From: Solidesulfovibrio sp.
Lineage (GTDB): Bacteria > Desulfobacterota > Desulfovibrionia > Desulfovibrionales > Desulfovibrionaceae
Assembly (NCBI RefSeq): GCF_038562415.1
Contig: NZ_JBCFBA010000009.1
Coordinates: 104,943 to 168,942, forward strand
DNA length: 64,000 nt
Reading direction: 5' to 3'
Position 1 is the first letter of the stretch. Every line of letters begins with the position of its first letter. A program made the position numbers and the translations under genes. Under the pieces are notes generated by a model. The model made no database searches. It saw only the letters and a list, made by a program, of their open reading frames with translations, and was not told the DNA's origin. Positions 49,740 to 58,360 of the stretch are shown here, piece by piece.

Positions 49740-50914
49740 GCCAGGGCCTCCAGGTCGCCGGAGAGGAAGAGCGTGCCGAGGGAGTAGTGTTCGAGCCACT
49801 GTTTGAGGGTGTCGCCGTCGAGGTTCTTGATTTTGGTTTCGCCGTCCTTCCGGACGGTGACGGTGGTGGTCGGGTTGTATTCGCCGAAGGCGTCGAGGAA
49901 TTGCGGCGAGTGGGTGGAGAAGATGACTTGCGTGCGCTTGGAGGCTTCGGCCGCGTATTCGGCGATGATGGGAAACATGGAGGGGTGCAGGCCGGTTTCC
50001 GGCTCGTCGATGGCGATGAGCGAAGGCGGCTCCGGGTTGCACAGCACGGTCATGAGGAACAGGAACCGTATGGTGCCGTCGGAGAGGTCGAGCATGGATT
50101 GCTCGCGTTTGAGGGACTTCCAGCGGATACGCAGTTGCACGAGCTGATCCGCCGCCGGCGGAAAGACGAGGCGGCCGAAGTCGTCGCCGAACGCCGCTCG
50201 CATGGCGGTGTTGATGTCGTTCTCGAAGTCGCGGTTTTCGGAATAGAGGGTGTGGAGGACGTTGACGAGGTTTTGGCCGTCAGAGTCTAACGATTTATTA
50301 TATCGGACAACTTGAGGTTTTCTAATGGTGTCTTGGCGATCTACATTAATATTGCTATATATAGTTGATCGTAAAATGCTTGTTGATAGCATGTATAAAG
50401 AGCTATTACTGTGATATGGTGTAGATACAATAGAAAGTAAACTTTCATGGATATTTAATGCTTGCTGACTAACGTCTTCAAGGCCATCGTGATCTGAAAT
50501 TTTATACTCTCCAGGTATTCTTTGTATTAACACATCATGTATTGTTTTTTGGTCTGAGGTTTCAAAATGTTCTTCTACACAAACTTCTCTCAATATTCTA
50601 AAACGTAACGGATGTGTTGCCATCTGAAGACTATAGTGAATATTGCTCAAAGATTCAAAAATATTGAACTCAATGGTGGTGTTAATTTCAAGAAAAGGAC
50701 TAAGGCCATCCCACGCAATTTGAGTGATGCCTCCGTGTGTATATACAAATTTTTCTAAATGCCCTGAAGCGATGCTCTGCAACAAGGATATGGATAAGAG
50801 CAAATTCGTCTTCCCCGACCCATTCGGCCCAATCAGTATCGTCAGCGGCCCGGGTTCCCAGACCACGTCCTTGAGGGACTTGAAACCCTTCACTTCCAGG
50901 CGCTTGATGAGCAT
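49736..50914 (-). CDS. AAA family ATPase (SMC/OLD-like), partner of DUF4276
   Basis: 392 residues. Walker A GPNGSGKT at about 29-36 within EPGPLTILIGPNGSGKTNLLLSISLL, a signature-like LSDGTIRFLFL, Walker B LIAIDEPETGLHP, and the STHSPQFLDAF switch: an AAA_21/AAA_15-type ATPase as found in OLD-like defence pairs. All motifs are intact. The middle of the gene (about 50280-50790) is strikingly AT-rich (16 of 60 bases are G or C in 50341-50400) while both ends match the local GC-rich style, so the gene is a mosaic. Partner pairs of this type are suspected anti-phage or abortive systems; the partner here is truncated. Confidence 0.85.
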   Translation of the reverse strand: MLIKRLEVKGFKSLKDVVWEPGPLTILIGPNGSGKTNLLLSISLLQSIASGHLEKFVYTHGGITQIAWDGLSPFLEINTTIEFNIFESLSNIHYSLQMATHPLRFRILREVCVEEHFETSDQKTIHDVLIQRIPGEYKISDHDGLEDVSQQALNIHESLLSIVSTPYHSNSSLYMLSTSILRSTIYSNINVDRQDTIRKPQVVRYNKSLDSDGQNLVNVLHTLYSENRDFENDINTAMRAAFGDDFGRLVFPPAADQLVQLRIRWKSLKREQSMLDLSDGTIRFLFLMTVLCNPEPPSLIAIDEPETGLHPSMFPIIAEYAAEASKRTQVIFSTHSPQFLDAFGEYNPTTTVTVRKDGETKIKNLDGDTLKQWLEHYSLGTLFLSGDLEALA

Positions 50915-51024
50915 AGGGATATTCCCGTAAACCGCGGCGAGACGTGACCAGCCACGGAAGTCTTGGAAATTTAACTTCCAATATTCCTACACGCGCCTTT
51001 TCCTCCCCGCAAGGGAAGGCGCGG

Positions 51025-51073
51025 ACAAAACAGCATCGGGCCGCCAGGACGAAACATCCTGACAGCCCGATGC
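51025..51073 (-). terminator. Terminator of the fab-glyA operon
   Basis: On the minus strand GCATCGGGC and GCCCGATGC pair, with an inner CAGGA/TCCTG stem, followed by TGTTTTGTC. It is 64 bases past the glyA stop. Confidence 0.8.
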
Positions 51074-51136
51074 ATTATATGAACCGGGGAGAATAAGCTC
51101 CCCGGCAGGGGCTTGGGGGAAACCCCCAAGTCTTTT

Positions 51137-52375
51137 CTACCAGGCGAACAGCGGAAACGCTCTCGCGAACTTCTCGACGTCCTTGCGGATTTCCTCGAGC
51201 CTGGTCTCGTTGTCCTTGGACGCGATGGCCGCGTCGATCCAGCCGACGATGTTGGCGATATCCGCCTCGACCAGGCCGCGCGTGGTCAGCGCCGCCGTGC
51301 CGATGCGCACACCGGACGTCACGAACGGCGAACGCGTCTCAAAAGGCACCGTGTTCTTGTTGACCGTGATGCCGGCCTTGTCCAAGGCATGCTCGGCGTC
51401 CTTGCCCGTCACGTCCTTGTTGGTCAAGTCCACCAGCACCAGGTGGTTGTCCGTGCCGCCGGACACCAGGTCGAAACCGGCGTCGAGCAGCCCCTTGGCC
51501 AAGGCCTGGCAGTTCTTGATCACCTGCCCCTGATAGGTCTTGAAGGCGGGTTTGAGGGCTTCGCCGAAAGCCACGGCCTTGGCCGCGATGACATGCATGA
51601 GCGGGCCGCCCTGGATGCCCGGAAAAATCTGGGAATTGAGCGTCTTGCCGTATTCCTCGCTCGACAGGATCAGGCCGCCGCGCGGGCCGCGCAGGGTCTT
51701 GTGCGTGGTCGAGGTGGTGAAATGGGCGTGGGGGATGGGCGAGGGATGGTGGCCGGTGGCCACCAGGCCGGCGATGTGGGCCATGTCCACAATGAGCTTG
51801 GCCCCGACCGCGTCGGCGATGGCCCGGAAACGCGGGAAATCGATGATGCGCGGATAGGCGCTGGCCCCGGCCACGATGGCCGCCGGCCCATGCTCCTTGG
51901 CCAGGCGCTCGACCTCGTCGTAGTCGATGGTGCCGGTCTCTTTTTTCACGTGGTAGAACACGATGTTGTAGAGGCGGCCCGAGAAGTTGACCGGCGAGCC
52001 GTGGGTCAGGTGACCGCCGTGGGACAGGTCCATGCCGAGCAGGGTGTCGCCGGGTTTTAAGGCGGCGAAATACACGGCCATGTTGGCCTGGGACCCGGAA
52101 TGGGGCTGGACGTTGGCGTACTCGGCGCAAAAAAGCGCCTTGACCCGATCGCGGGCCAGGTCCTCGGCCACGTCCACGTACTCGCAGCCGCCGTAGTAGC
52201 GCTTGCCGGGATAGCCCTCGGCGTACTTGTGGGTGAGCACGCTGCCCTGGGCCTGGCGCACGGCCACGGAGACGAAGTTCTCGGAGGCGATCATTTCGAG
52301 CTTGCCGGTCTGGCGCTCGATTTCCAGGCACACGGCGCGCCCGACCTCGGGATCGGCAATCAGCAGTTCTTCCAT
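51137..52375 (-). CDS. glyA: Serine hydroxymethyltransferase
   Basis: 412 residues, the usual length. The PLP lysine is in [15 protein letters not shown]; other landmarks are [10 protein letters not shown] at the N terminus, [26 protein letters not shown] and the C-terminal [11 protein letters not shown]. It interconverts serine plus tetrahydrofolate with glycine plus methylene-tetrahydrofolate. The start at 52375 was chosen for similarity and GAGG upstream; the longer frame reads into the fabF intergenic space. It is the last gene of the operon that begins with yceD, 95 bases after fabF. Confidence 0.97.
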   Translation of the reverse strand: MEELLIADPEVGRAVCLEIERQTGKLEMIASENFVSVAVRQAQGSVLTHKYAEGYPGKRYYGGCEYVDVAEDLARDRVKALFCAEYANVQPHSGSQANMAVYFAALKPGDTLLGMDLSHGGHLTHGSPVNFSGRLYNIVFYHVKKETGTIDYDEVERLAKEHGPAAIVAGASAYPRIIDFPRFRAIADAVGAKLIVDMAHIAGLVATGHHPSPIPHAHFTTSTTHKTLRGPRGGLILSSEEYGKTLNSQIFPGIQGGPLMHVIAAKAVAFGEALKPAFKTYQGQVIKNCQALAKGLLDAGFDLVSGGTDNHLVLVDLTNKDVTGKDAEHALDKAGITVNKNTVPFETRSPFVTSGVRIGTAALTTRGLVEADIANIVGWIDAAIASKDNETRLEEIRKDVEKFARAFPLFAW

Positions 52376-52470
52376 GGGGACAACCTCGTAAAACGCGAGG
52401 GGGGAGTCCGTTTCCGGCCGCCCCCCTGCTTCAATAGTGCTTCGCGCGCCGGGCCTTCCCGGCAAGAAAC

Positions 52471-53715
52471 CTATTCGGCGAACGCCTTGTACAGCATGCA
52501 GGCGTTGGTGCCGCCGAAGCCGAAGGAGTTGCACAGGACGTTTGGCACGGCCACCTTGCGGGCGACGTTGGGGGTGCAGTCCAGGTCGCAGGCCGGGTCC
52601 TGGTTGTCCAGGTTGATGGTGGGCGGCACGACGCCCTCCGCGATGGTCTTGACGCTCATGACCGACTCGATACCGCCGGCGGCGCCCAGGCAATGCCCGA
52701 TCATGGACTTGTTGGCCGTGACGATCACGTCCTTGGCGTGCTCGCCGAGGACGGTCTTGATGGCCACGGTCTCGCAGGCGTCGTTGAGCGACGTGGAGGT
52801 GCCGTGGGCGTTGATGTGGACGAGTTCCGACGGGGCCAGGCCGGCCTCGCGCAGGGCGGCCCGCATGGCCAGGGCCATGCCTTCGCCGTCCTCGGGGGGC
52901 GCGGTCATGTGGTAGGCGTCGCCCGAGGCGCCAAATCCCGCCACCTCGGCATAGATGCGCGCCCCGCGGGCCTTGGCGTGCTCCAGCGATTCCAGCAGCA
53001 GCAGGCCGCAGCCCTCGCCGATGACGAAGCCGTCGCGGTCCGCGTCAAAGGGGCGCGAGGCTTTCTGCGGCGCGTCGTTGCGCGTGGACAGGGCTTTGAG
53101 GGCATTGAAGCCGCCCACGGCCAGGGGCGTGATGGTCGATTCCACGCCGCCGCAGATGGCGGCCGTGGCCCGGCCGAGCTTGATGTCCGTATAGGCGTAG
53201 CCGATGCCGTGCTGGCCCGAGGCGCAGGCCGAGGTGGGGCACAGGTTGGGGCCTTTCGCGCCGACGGCGATGGACACCTGGCCGGCGGCCATGTTGGCGA
53301 TCATGGTCGGGATGAAAAAGGGCGAGACCCGCGAGGGGCCCTGGGCCAGGAGCTTGGTATGGGTGGCTTCGAGGGTTTCGAGGCCGCCCAGGCCGCAACC
53401 GATGATGACGGCGACGTCCGCCGCCTCCTCGGGCGGGATCTTCCAGCCGGCGTCCTCCATGAGCATCATGGCGGCGGAGACGGCGAAGATGGTGAAGCGG
53501 TCGAGGCGTTTGGCCAGCTTGGCCGCGACAAACGGCTTCTCGTCGAAGTCCTTGACCTCGCAGGCGAAGCGCGTGTCGAAGGCCGCAGCGTCGAAGCGGG
53601 TGATGGGGCCCGCTCCGGAAACGCCGGCCACGAGGTTTTGCCAGCTGGTGGCCAGATCGTTGCCGATGGGGGTGATGGCCGCAAGGCCGGTGACGACTAC
53701 CCGGTGTAAGGTCAT
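52471..53715 (-). CDS. fabF: 3-oxoacyl-ACP synthase II
   Basis: 414 residues. Active-site Cys in [17 protein letters not shown] (about 163), the two catalytic His in [12 protein letters not shown] and [13 protein letters not shown], and the C-terminal [13 protein letters not shown] loop. It elongates acyl-ACP by condensation with malonyl-ACP. The ATG at 53715 begins [12 protein letters not shown] as in other FabF proteins; the extension to 53862 overlaps the intergenic region after acpP. It lies 64 bases downstream of acpP. Confidence 0.97.
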   Translation of the reverse strand: MTLHRVVVTGLAAITPIGNDLATSWQNLVAGVSGAGPITRFDAAAFDTRFACEVKDFDEKPFVAAKLAKRLDRFTIFAVSAAMMLMEDAGWKIPPEEAADVAVIIGCGLGGLETLEATHTKLLAQGPSRVSPFFIPTMIANMAAGQVSIAVGAKGPNLCPTSACASGQHGIGYAYTDIKLGRATAAICGGVESTITPLAVGGFNALKALSTRNDAPQKASRPFDADRDGFVIGEGCGLLLLESLEHAKARGARIYAEVAGFGASGDAYHMTAPPEDGEGMALAMRAALREAGLAPSELVHINAHGTSTSLNDACETVAIKTVLGEHAKDVIVTANKSMIGHCLGAAGGIESVMSVKTIAEGVVPPTINLDNQDPACDLDCTPNVARKVAVPNVLCNSFGFGGTNACMLYKAFAE

Positions 53716-53779
53716 GGCGCATCCGTCCGCGGCCGGGGCGAGGCAAAGCCCGCGCCCCGGTCCGACTGGGCGTTTTGGG

Positions 53780-54016
53780 CTACTCGCCCTTTTTCTTTTC
53801 GATAAAGGAGATGGCGTCCTGGACTTTCTGGATCTGCTGGGCGTCCTCGTCGGAGATCTCAACGCCGAATTCCTCTTCCATGGCCATGATGAGCTCGGTC
53901 AGGTCCAGGGAGTCCGCGCCCAGATCGTCGACGAACTTGGCCTCGGGGTTGACCTCGCCGGCGTCCACGCCGAGCTGATCCACGATGATTTCTTTGACTT
54001 TTTCCGCGACAGACAT
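53780..54016 (-). CDS. acpP: Acyl carrier protein
   Basis: 78 residues, acidic. The phosphopantetheine attachment Ser is in the canonical [21 protein letters not shown] motif. Helix [18 protein letters not shown] and helix [21 protein letters not shown] are typical. It carries growing acyl chains for FabG and FabF encoded on each side. AAGGAGGAAACC-type Shine-Dalgarno sequence (minus strand, just upstream of 54016) is strong, consistent with high expression. Confidence 0.98.
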   Translation of the reverse strand: MSVAEKVKEIIVDQLGVDAGEVNPEAKFVDDLGADSLDLTELIMAMEEEFGVEISDEDAQQIQKVQDAISFIEKKKGE

Positions 54017-54062
54017 GGTTTCCTCCAAAGGGTGGGCGTATGTTAATTCAAGTTTGTGGCGA

Positions 54063-54791
54063 TTACATATACATGCCGCCGTTGATCCCGAGCACCTGGC
54101 CGGTGACGTAGCCGGCATCGTCGCCGGCCAAAAAGCCCACGGCCGCGGCGATTTCCTCGGGGGAGCAGGCGCGCCGCAACGGTATGCGCTCGGCAAAGGC
54201 GGTCTTGACGGCGTCGGAGAGCCCGGCCGTCATGTCGGTTTCCACATAGCCCGGGGCCACGGCGTTGACCGTGATGCCCCGCGAGGCCAGCTCCAGGGCG
54301 GCGGACTTGGTCAGGCCGATCAGCCCGGCCTTGGCCGCGGCGTAGTTGGCCTGGCCGGCGTTGCCCGACTGGCCGACCACGGAAGTGATGTTGACGATGC
54401 GCCCGGCGCGGCGCTTCATCATGATCTTGGCCGCCTCGCGCAGGCAGGTGAAGGCGCCGATGAGGTTGACGCCGATGACGGCGGCGAAATCCTCGTCCTT
54501 CATGCGGACAAGGAGCCCGTCGCGCGTGATGCCGGCGTTGTTGACCAGCACGTGCAGGTCGGCCGCTTTCAGGTGCTCGGCGAAAAAGGCGGCCACGGCG
54601 GCGGGGTCGCCGGTATCCAGGGCCAGGGCCCGGGCCGAGCCGCCCGCGGCCGCGATGGCGTCGGCCACGGCGGCGGCCGCTTCGGGCTTGCTGACGTAGG
54701 TCAGGATCACGTCGAAGCCGTCGGCGGCGAGCCGTTTGGCAACGGCCGCGCCGATACCGCGAGAGCCGCCGGTGACCAGGGCCGTACGCAT
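54063..54791 (-). CDS. fabG: 3-oxoacyl-ACP reductase
   Basis: 242 residues. TGGSRGIG cofactor loop at 7-14, [14 protein letters not shown], and the catalytic [22 protein letters not shown] with Ser, Tyr and Lys; C-terminal [15 protein letters not shown]. It reduces 3-oxoacyl-ACP with NADPH. It is the first gene after a 254-base gap from fabH; fabD, often found in this place, is absent here. Its operon place distinguishes it from the SDR at 12127-12867. Confidence 0.96.
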   Translation of the reverse strand: MRTALVTGGSRGIGAAVAKRLAADGFDVILTYVSKPEAAAAVADAIAAAGGSARALALDTGDPAAVAAFFAEHLKAADLHVLVNNAGITRDGLLVRMKDEDFAAVIGVNLIGAFTCLREAAKIMMKRRAGRIVNITSVVGQSGNAGQANYAAAKAGLIGLTKSAALELASRGITVNAVAPGYVETDMTAGLSDAVKTAFAERIPLRRACSPEEIAAAVGFLAGDDAGYVTGQVLGINGGMYM

Positions 54792-55045
54792 GGGCTGTGC
54801 TCCTTGTCGCGCTGTCAAATCCCCGGCGCGCGCTGCCGGAAAGGGTGATCGGGGACCGAGGCGGCCTGGCACGGCCCCAGCCCGGCCGGGCGTCAACCTA
54901 GCCGAAACGTCCGGCCACGGCAATGCGTTCCGCCGGGTCGGGCTGCTTGCCCCCGCAATAAAAGCAAACGCATTTTTACAACAAAACGAACATGTTCAGT
55001 CAGTGGCTCCTGAAATTCGCCGGCCTGGCCACCGCCCGGGCGGTC
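54792..55045. other. fabH-fabG intergenic spacer
   Basis: The spacer is 254 bases. The right part (about 54950-55005) is AT-rich and contains GAACATGTTC (54988-54997), a perfect 10-base palindrome. An internal minus-strand promoter for fabG-acpP-fabF is plausible but I cannot place -35 and -10 elements with confidence. No gene is seen. Confidence 0.45.
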
Positions 55046-56038
55046 CTAGAACTGGAGCAGGGCCGAGCCCCAGGTGAAGCCGCCGCCGAAGGCCGCCAGC
55101 AGCACCTTGCCCCCGGCCGGGATGCGCCCGGCCGCCCGGGCCTCGACCAGGGCGACGCCCACGGTCGAAGCCGAGGTGTTGCCGAACCGAGCCACGGTGG
55201 ACATGACCTTTTCCGTCCCCAGCGACAGCTTTTTCGCCACCGCCTCCATGATGCGCCAATTGGCCTGGTGGGGGATGAACAAGGCGATGTCGTCGATGGA
55301 AAGCCCGTTGGCGGACAAGATCTCCTCGCACACGCCGGCCATGCTGCGCACGGCGTGCTTGAAGACCTCGGGGCCGTTCATGGTCAGGAAGAATTCCTCG
55401 CCGACGACGTCCCCCAGCTTGTACGGCTGGCCCGAGCCGCCGCCCTTGATGGTGAGCAGGTGGCCCAGGGACCCGTCGCTGGAAAGCCGCACGTCCATGA
55501 CCCGGGCCTGGGTCACGGGCGGCGCCTGCGACGTGACCACGGCGGCGGCGGCGGCGTCGCCGAAAAGCACGCAGGTGCGGCGGTCGGCCCAGTTGGTGCG
55601 CGAGGTCAGCACTTCGGCGGCGGCCACGAGCACCACCGCCTCGGGGTGCAGGGCGAGGATCGCCCGGGCCATTTCCAGGCCGTAGAGGTAGCCGCTGCAG
55701 GCGGCGTTGACGTCCTGGACGACCTTGCCCCGGATGCCGAGCTTTTCCTCCAGCAGGCAGGCGGCCGACGGCGTGTAGTAGTCCGGGGTGACGGTGTAGA
55801 GGAAAATGTGGGTGAGCGCGTCGGCGGGCAGCCCCGCGTCGGCCAGGGCGGCCTTGGCGGCATGGGTGGTCATGTCGCTGACGGTTTCCCCGGGCGCGGC
55901 GATGTGGCGTTCCTTGATGCCGGTGCGGGTGGTGATCCACTCGTCGGAGGTCTCGACGATTTTTTCCAGATCGGCGTTGGTGAGCACCTTCTGGGGCGCA
56001 TAGTAGCCGATGCCGCGGATGTAGGCTTCGTGTTTCAT
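55046..56038 (-). CDS. fabH: 3-oxoacyl-ACP synthase III
   Basis: 330 residues. Catalytic Cys in DVNAACSGYLYGLEMARA, His in LFIPHQANWRIMEAV and Asn in ARFGNTSASTVGVAL: the complete FabH triad. N-terminal ITTRTGIKERHIA is the family signature. It begins fatty-acid synthesis by joining acetyl-CoA and malonyl-ACP. Start at 56038, 19 bases after the plsX stop, so the two are co-transcribed. Confidence 0.97.
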   Translation of the reverse strand: MKHEAYIRGIGYYAPQKVLTNADLEKIVETSDEWITTRTGIKERHIAAPGETVSDMTTHAAKAALADAGLPADALTHIFLYTVTPDYYTPSAACLLEEKLGIRGKVVQDVNAACSGYLYGLEMARAILALHPEAVVLVAAAEVLTSRTNWADRRTCVLFGDAAAAAVVTSQAPPVTQARVMDVRLSSDGSLGHLLTIKGGGSGQPYKLGDVVGEEFFLTMNGPEVFKHAVRSMAGVCEEILSANGLSIDDIALFIPHQANWRIMEAVAKKLSLGTEKVMSTVARFGNTSASTVGVALVEARAAGRIPAGGKVLLAAFGGGFTWGSALLQF

Positions 56039-56057
56039 GCGGTGGGGATTGGCGCGT

Positions 56058-57107
56058 CTAGTGTTGGTCGTTGGCGGCCGGCCGGCGGGTTCCGGCCAGA
56101 TCGATGTTTTTGGCCACGGCCTCGGACAGGTGGTCGTTGGCTTCCATTTCCACGAACCGGGCGGCCATGCGCACGGCGCTGGACATGGCCTTGCTGTTGG
56201 AGGCCCCGTGGCAGATGAGGCAGATGCCCTTGAGCCCGAGCAGCGGCGCGCCGCCGTATTCGGCGTAGTCCACCAGGCGCGAGAAGCGCTTGAGGGCGTT
56301 AAGGGCCAGCATGGTGCCGATCTTGCCGAAAAAGCCCCGGCGCAGCTCGCCCTTGAGCAGCCTTCCCAGGGACGAGGCCAGGCCCTCGGCCTGCTTGACC
56401 ACCACGTTGCCGACGAAGCCGTCGCACACCACCACGTCCACGTTGCCGGTGAACAGGTCGCGGCCCTCGATGTTGCCGACGAAATTGAGGGAAGAAAGGC
56501 GCAGCAGGTCGAAGGTTTCCTTGACGAGCAAATTGCCCTTGCCCGATTCCTCGCCGTTGGAGAGCAGCGCCACGGCCGGGTTTTCCCGCCCGAGCATGGT
56601 CTGGGCCAGCACCGAGGCCATCACGCCGAACTGGAGCAGGTGGAAGGGCTTGCAGTCCACGTTGGCGCCGACGTCGATGATCACGCAGTGGGACTTCTCC
56701 GTCGGCATGAAGGTGGCGATGGCCGGCCGGTCCACGCCCGGGGCGCGGCCGATGGTGAACATGGCGCAGGCCAGCGTGGCGCCGGAATGGCCGGCGGAGA
56801 TGACGCCGTCGGCCTCGCCGTCGCGCACGAGGTTGCAGGCCACCTGGATGGAGGAATCCTTCTTGCGGCGCATGGCCTCGGAAGGCTTTTCCTCCATCTC
56901 CACGACCTGGGAGGCGTGCACCACCGAGACCGGCAGGCCCTTGACGTCGTGGCGGGCGAGCTGCTCGCCCACGGCGTCCCGGTCGCCGACCAGGATGATC
57001 TCGGCCTTGCCGGCCTTGGCGGCGTGCAAGGCGCCGGGCACGACCACGTGGGGACCGAAGTCCCCGCCCATGGCGTCCACGGCGATGCGCGGCTTGCTAT
57101 TCGGCAT
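56058..57107 (-). CDS. plsX: Phosphate acyltransferase PlsX
   Basis: 349 residues. IAVDAMGGDFGPHVVVPGAL at the N terminus, VISAGHSGATLACAMFTIGR, IDVGANVDCKPFHLLQFGVM and SNGEESGKGNLLVKE are diagnostic. PlsX makes acyl-phosphate from acyl-ACP for phospholipid synthesis. The ATG at 57107 lies inside the last codons of rpmF (11-base overlap), the usual rpmF-plsX coupling; the longer frame to 57134 has a poor Cys/Arg leader. Confidence 0.96.
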   Translation of the reverse strand: MPNSKPRIAVDAMGGDFGPHVVVPGALHAAKAGKAEIILVGDRDAVGEQLARHDVKGLPVSVVHASQVVEMEEKPSEAMRRKKDSSIQVACNLVRDGEADGVISAGHSGATLACAMFTIGRAPGVDRPAIATFMPTEKSHCVIIDVGANVDCKPFHLLQFGVMASVLAQTMLGRENPAVALLSNGEESGKGNLLVKETFDLLRLSSLNFVGNIEGRDLFTGNVDVVVCDGFVGNVVVKQAEGLASSLGRLLKGELRRGFFGKIGTMLALNALKRFSRLVDYAEYGGAPLLGLKGICLICHGASNSKAMSSAVRMAARFVEMEANDHLSEAVAKNIDLAGTRRPAANDQH

Positions 57108-57279
57108 CGTCCTTCCGCAGCATCTGGCGACCACGGTAGGTGCCGCAGCTGGGGCAGATGCGGTGGGGGAGCGTGGGCTCGCCGCAGGAGCACAGGACCA
57201 CGGCGGGAACGGGCACGTGGTCGTGGGAGCGGCGCATGCCTTTGCGGGACTTGGAGATTTTTCTATTGGGGACGGCCAT
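57097..57279 (-). CDS. rpmF: 50S ribosomal protein L32
   Basis: 60 residues. MAVPNRKISKSRKGMRRSHD is the L32 N terminus, and the zinc ribbon has all four Cys (VLCSCGEPTLPHRICPSCGTYRGR), the Cys-plus form. A Shine-Dalgarno-like sequence is upstream; an ATG 9 bases farther upstream is possible but gives a non-family MIA leader. It overlaps plsX by 11 bases and follows yceD by 70 bases, the common yceD-rpmF-plsX order. Confidence 0.97.
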   Translation of the reverse strand: MAVPNRKISKSRKGMRRSHDHVPVPAVVLCSCGEPTLPHRICPSCGTYRGRQMLRKDDAE

Positions 57280-57349
57280 GGCGATCACCTCGCTTGGAGT
57301 TTAAGGTCAGGTATCGACAATCGCGCGGCAAACGGGCGGCAAGGCCGCT

Positions 57350-57892
57350 TCAGTTGGAGCCGCGCGGCACCTTCAGGTTCTTGAGCACCGCGAGCCTGGG
57401 GTCGCCGCCCTCGTCGGCGCAGCCGCACGGCCCGTCGCCAAGCGGCGCGCCGCAACGCGGGCAAAGCCCCCGGCAGTTCTCGTCGCACAGCGGCTTGACC
57501 GGCAGGGCAAGCAGGTATTGTTCCCACAAAAGGCTGCCCACGTCCAGTTCCAGGACCGTGCCCCGCCGGCGCAGCAGCCCCGGCTCCAGGGCCTGTTCGC
57601 CCTCCAGGGGCGTTTCCTCGAAGAGTTCGAAGTCCTCGTCGAGGCTGAGGGTCACGTCCTCGGCGCAGCGGTCGCAGGGCACGACGACCGTACCGGAGAG
57701 CCTGCCCCGCAGCAGCACGCCCCGGCCCTGGGGCAGCACGGAAAACTCGGCGGCCAGGCCGGTGCCCGGGGCGGTCAGGACATGGGGCAGGGAAAATTCC
57801 GCGATGGGACCGGTCCACAGGGCCTGGTCGGAAAACGAAAATTCCCGGCCGTCCGCCGGGATGTCGGTGATATCGAGCCAGAGTTCGGACAT
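57350..57892 (-). CDS. yceD: YceD (DUF177) family protein
   Basis: 180 residues. The DUF177 core is present: a beta-rich N-terminal half, then VVVPCDRCAEDVTLSLDEDFELFEE with a CxxC, and the C-terminal CDENCRGLCPRCGAPLGDGPCGC with further Cys that can bind zinc. YceD is encoded next to rpmF in most bacteria and is linked to 23S rRNA/ribosome assembly. It begins the operon that runs to glyA. The start at 57892 gives MSELWLDITDIP; the frame upstream overlaps the divergent rpmB leader. Confidence 0.9.
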   Translation of the reverse strand: MSELWLDITDIPADGREFSFSDQALWTGPIAEFSLPHVLTAPGTGLAAEFSVLPQGRGVLLRGRLSGTVVVPCDRCAEDVTLSLDEDFELFEETPLEGEQALEPGLLRRRGTVLELDVGSLLWEQYLLALPVKPLCDENCRGLCPRCGAPLGDGPCGCADEGGDPRLAVLKNLKVPRGSN

Positions 57893-58085
57893 GGGTTTCC
57901 TCGCGAAGAAGTGAGTGCTAGTCCGTGGTCCGGCCGTTGTCAAGAAAAAGCTTGCCAAGGCCGGGCTTCCCATGTACCTCACAAAATTCTTTGCGTCACT
58001 GCGAAAAACGCGCCGTCGCCATGGGGCCGGAGAGTGCCTTCCGGCGGGCGGCCCCGCGATCATGTTTCCAGGAGGAACCACCGTC

Positions 58086-58292
58086 ATGGCCAAGATTTGC
58101 GAGCATTGCGGCAAGAAGCCCCAGGTCGGCAACAACGTCAGCCACGCCAACAACAAGACCAAGCGCCGCTTCGAGCCCAACCTGGTCAAGGTCCGCGCCC
58201 AGCTGCCTTCCGGCGAAGTGACCACCGTGACCGTGTGCACCCGCTGCCTGCGTTCCGGCGTGGTGACCAAGCCGGCCGTGAAAAGCGCCTAG
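58086..58292 (+). CDS. rpmB: 50S ribosomal protein L28
   Basis: 68 residues. [33 protein letters not shown] is the L28 N terminus, and CEHC plus CTRC form the zinc ribbon of the Cys-plus variant. CCAGGAGGAACC is a strong ribosome-binding site before the ATG at 58086. It is divergent from yceD and followed by its own terminator. Confidence 0.97.
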   Translation: MAKICEHCGKKPQVGNNVSHANNKTKRRFEPNLVKVRAQLPSGEVTTVTVCTRCLRSGVVTKPAVKSA

Positions 58293-58316
58293 CGCTTCCT
58301 TCGTCCTGTTTCCGTG

Positions 58317-58350
58317 AGGGCGATGCGGTCTTGCCGCATCGCCCTTTCCT
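58317..58350 (+). terminator. Terminator after rpmB
   Basis: Twelve-base arms AGGGCGATGCGG and CCGCATCGCCCT around TCTTG, then TTCCTTT. The palindromic stem could also serve the convergent CorC-type gene, which ends at 58361. Confidence 0.85.
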
Positions 58351-58360
58351 TTGGTTCCCG

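Noticed and set aside
54988..54997. GAACATGTTC considered as a LexA box
   Set aside because: Gram-positive-type LexA boxes have four bases between GAAC and GTTC, here there are two, and no SOS gene is adjacent.
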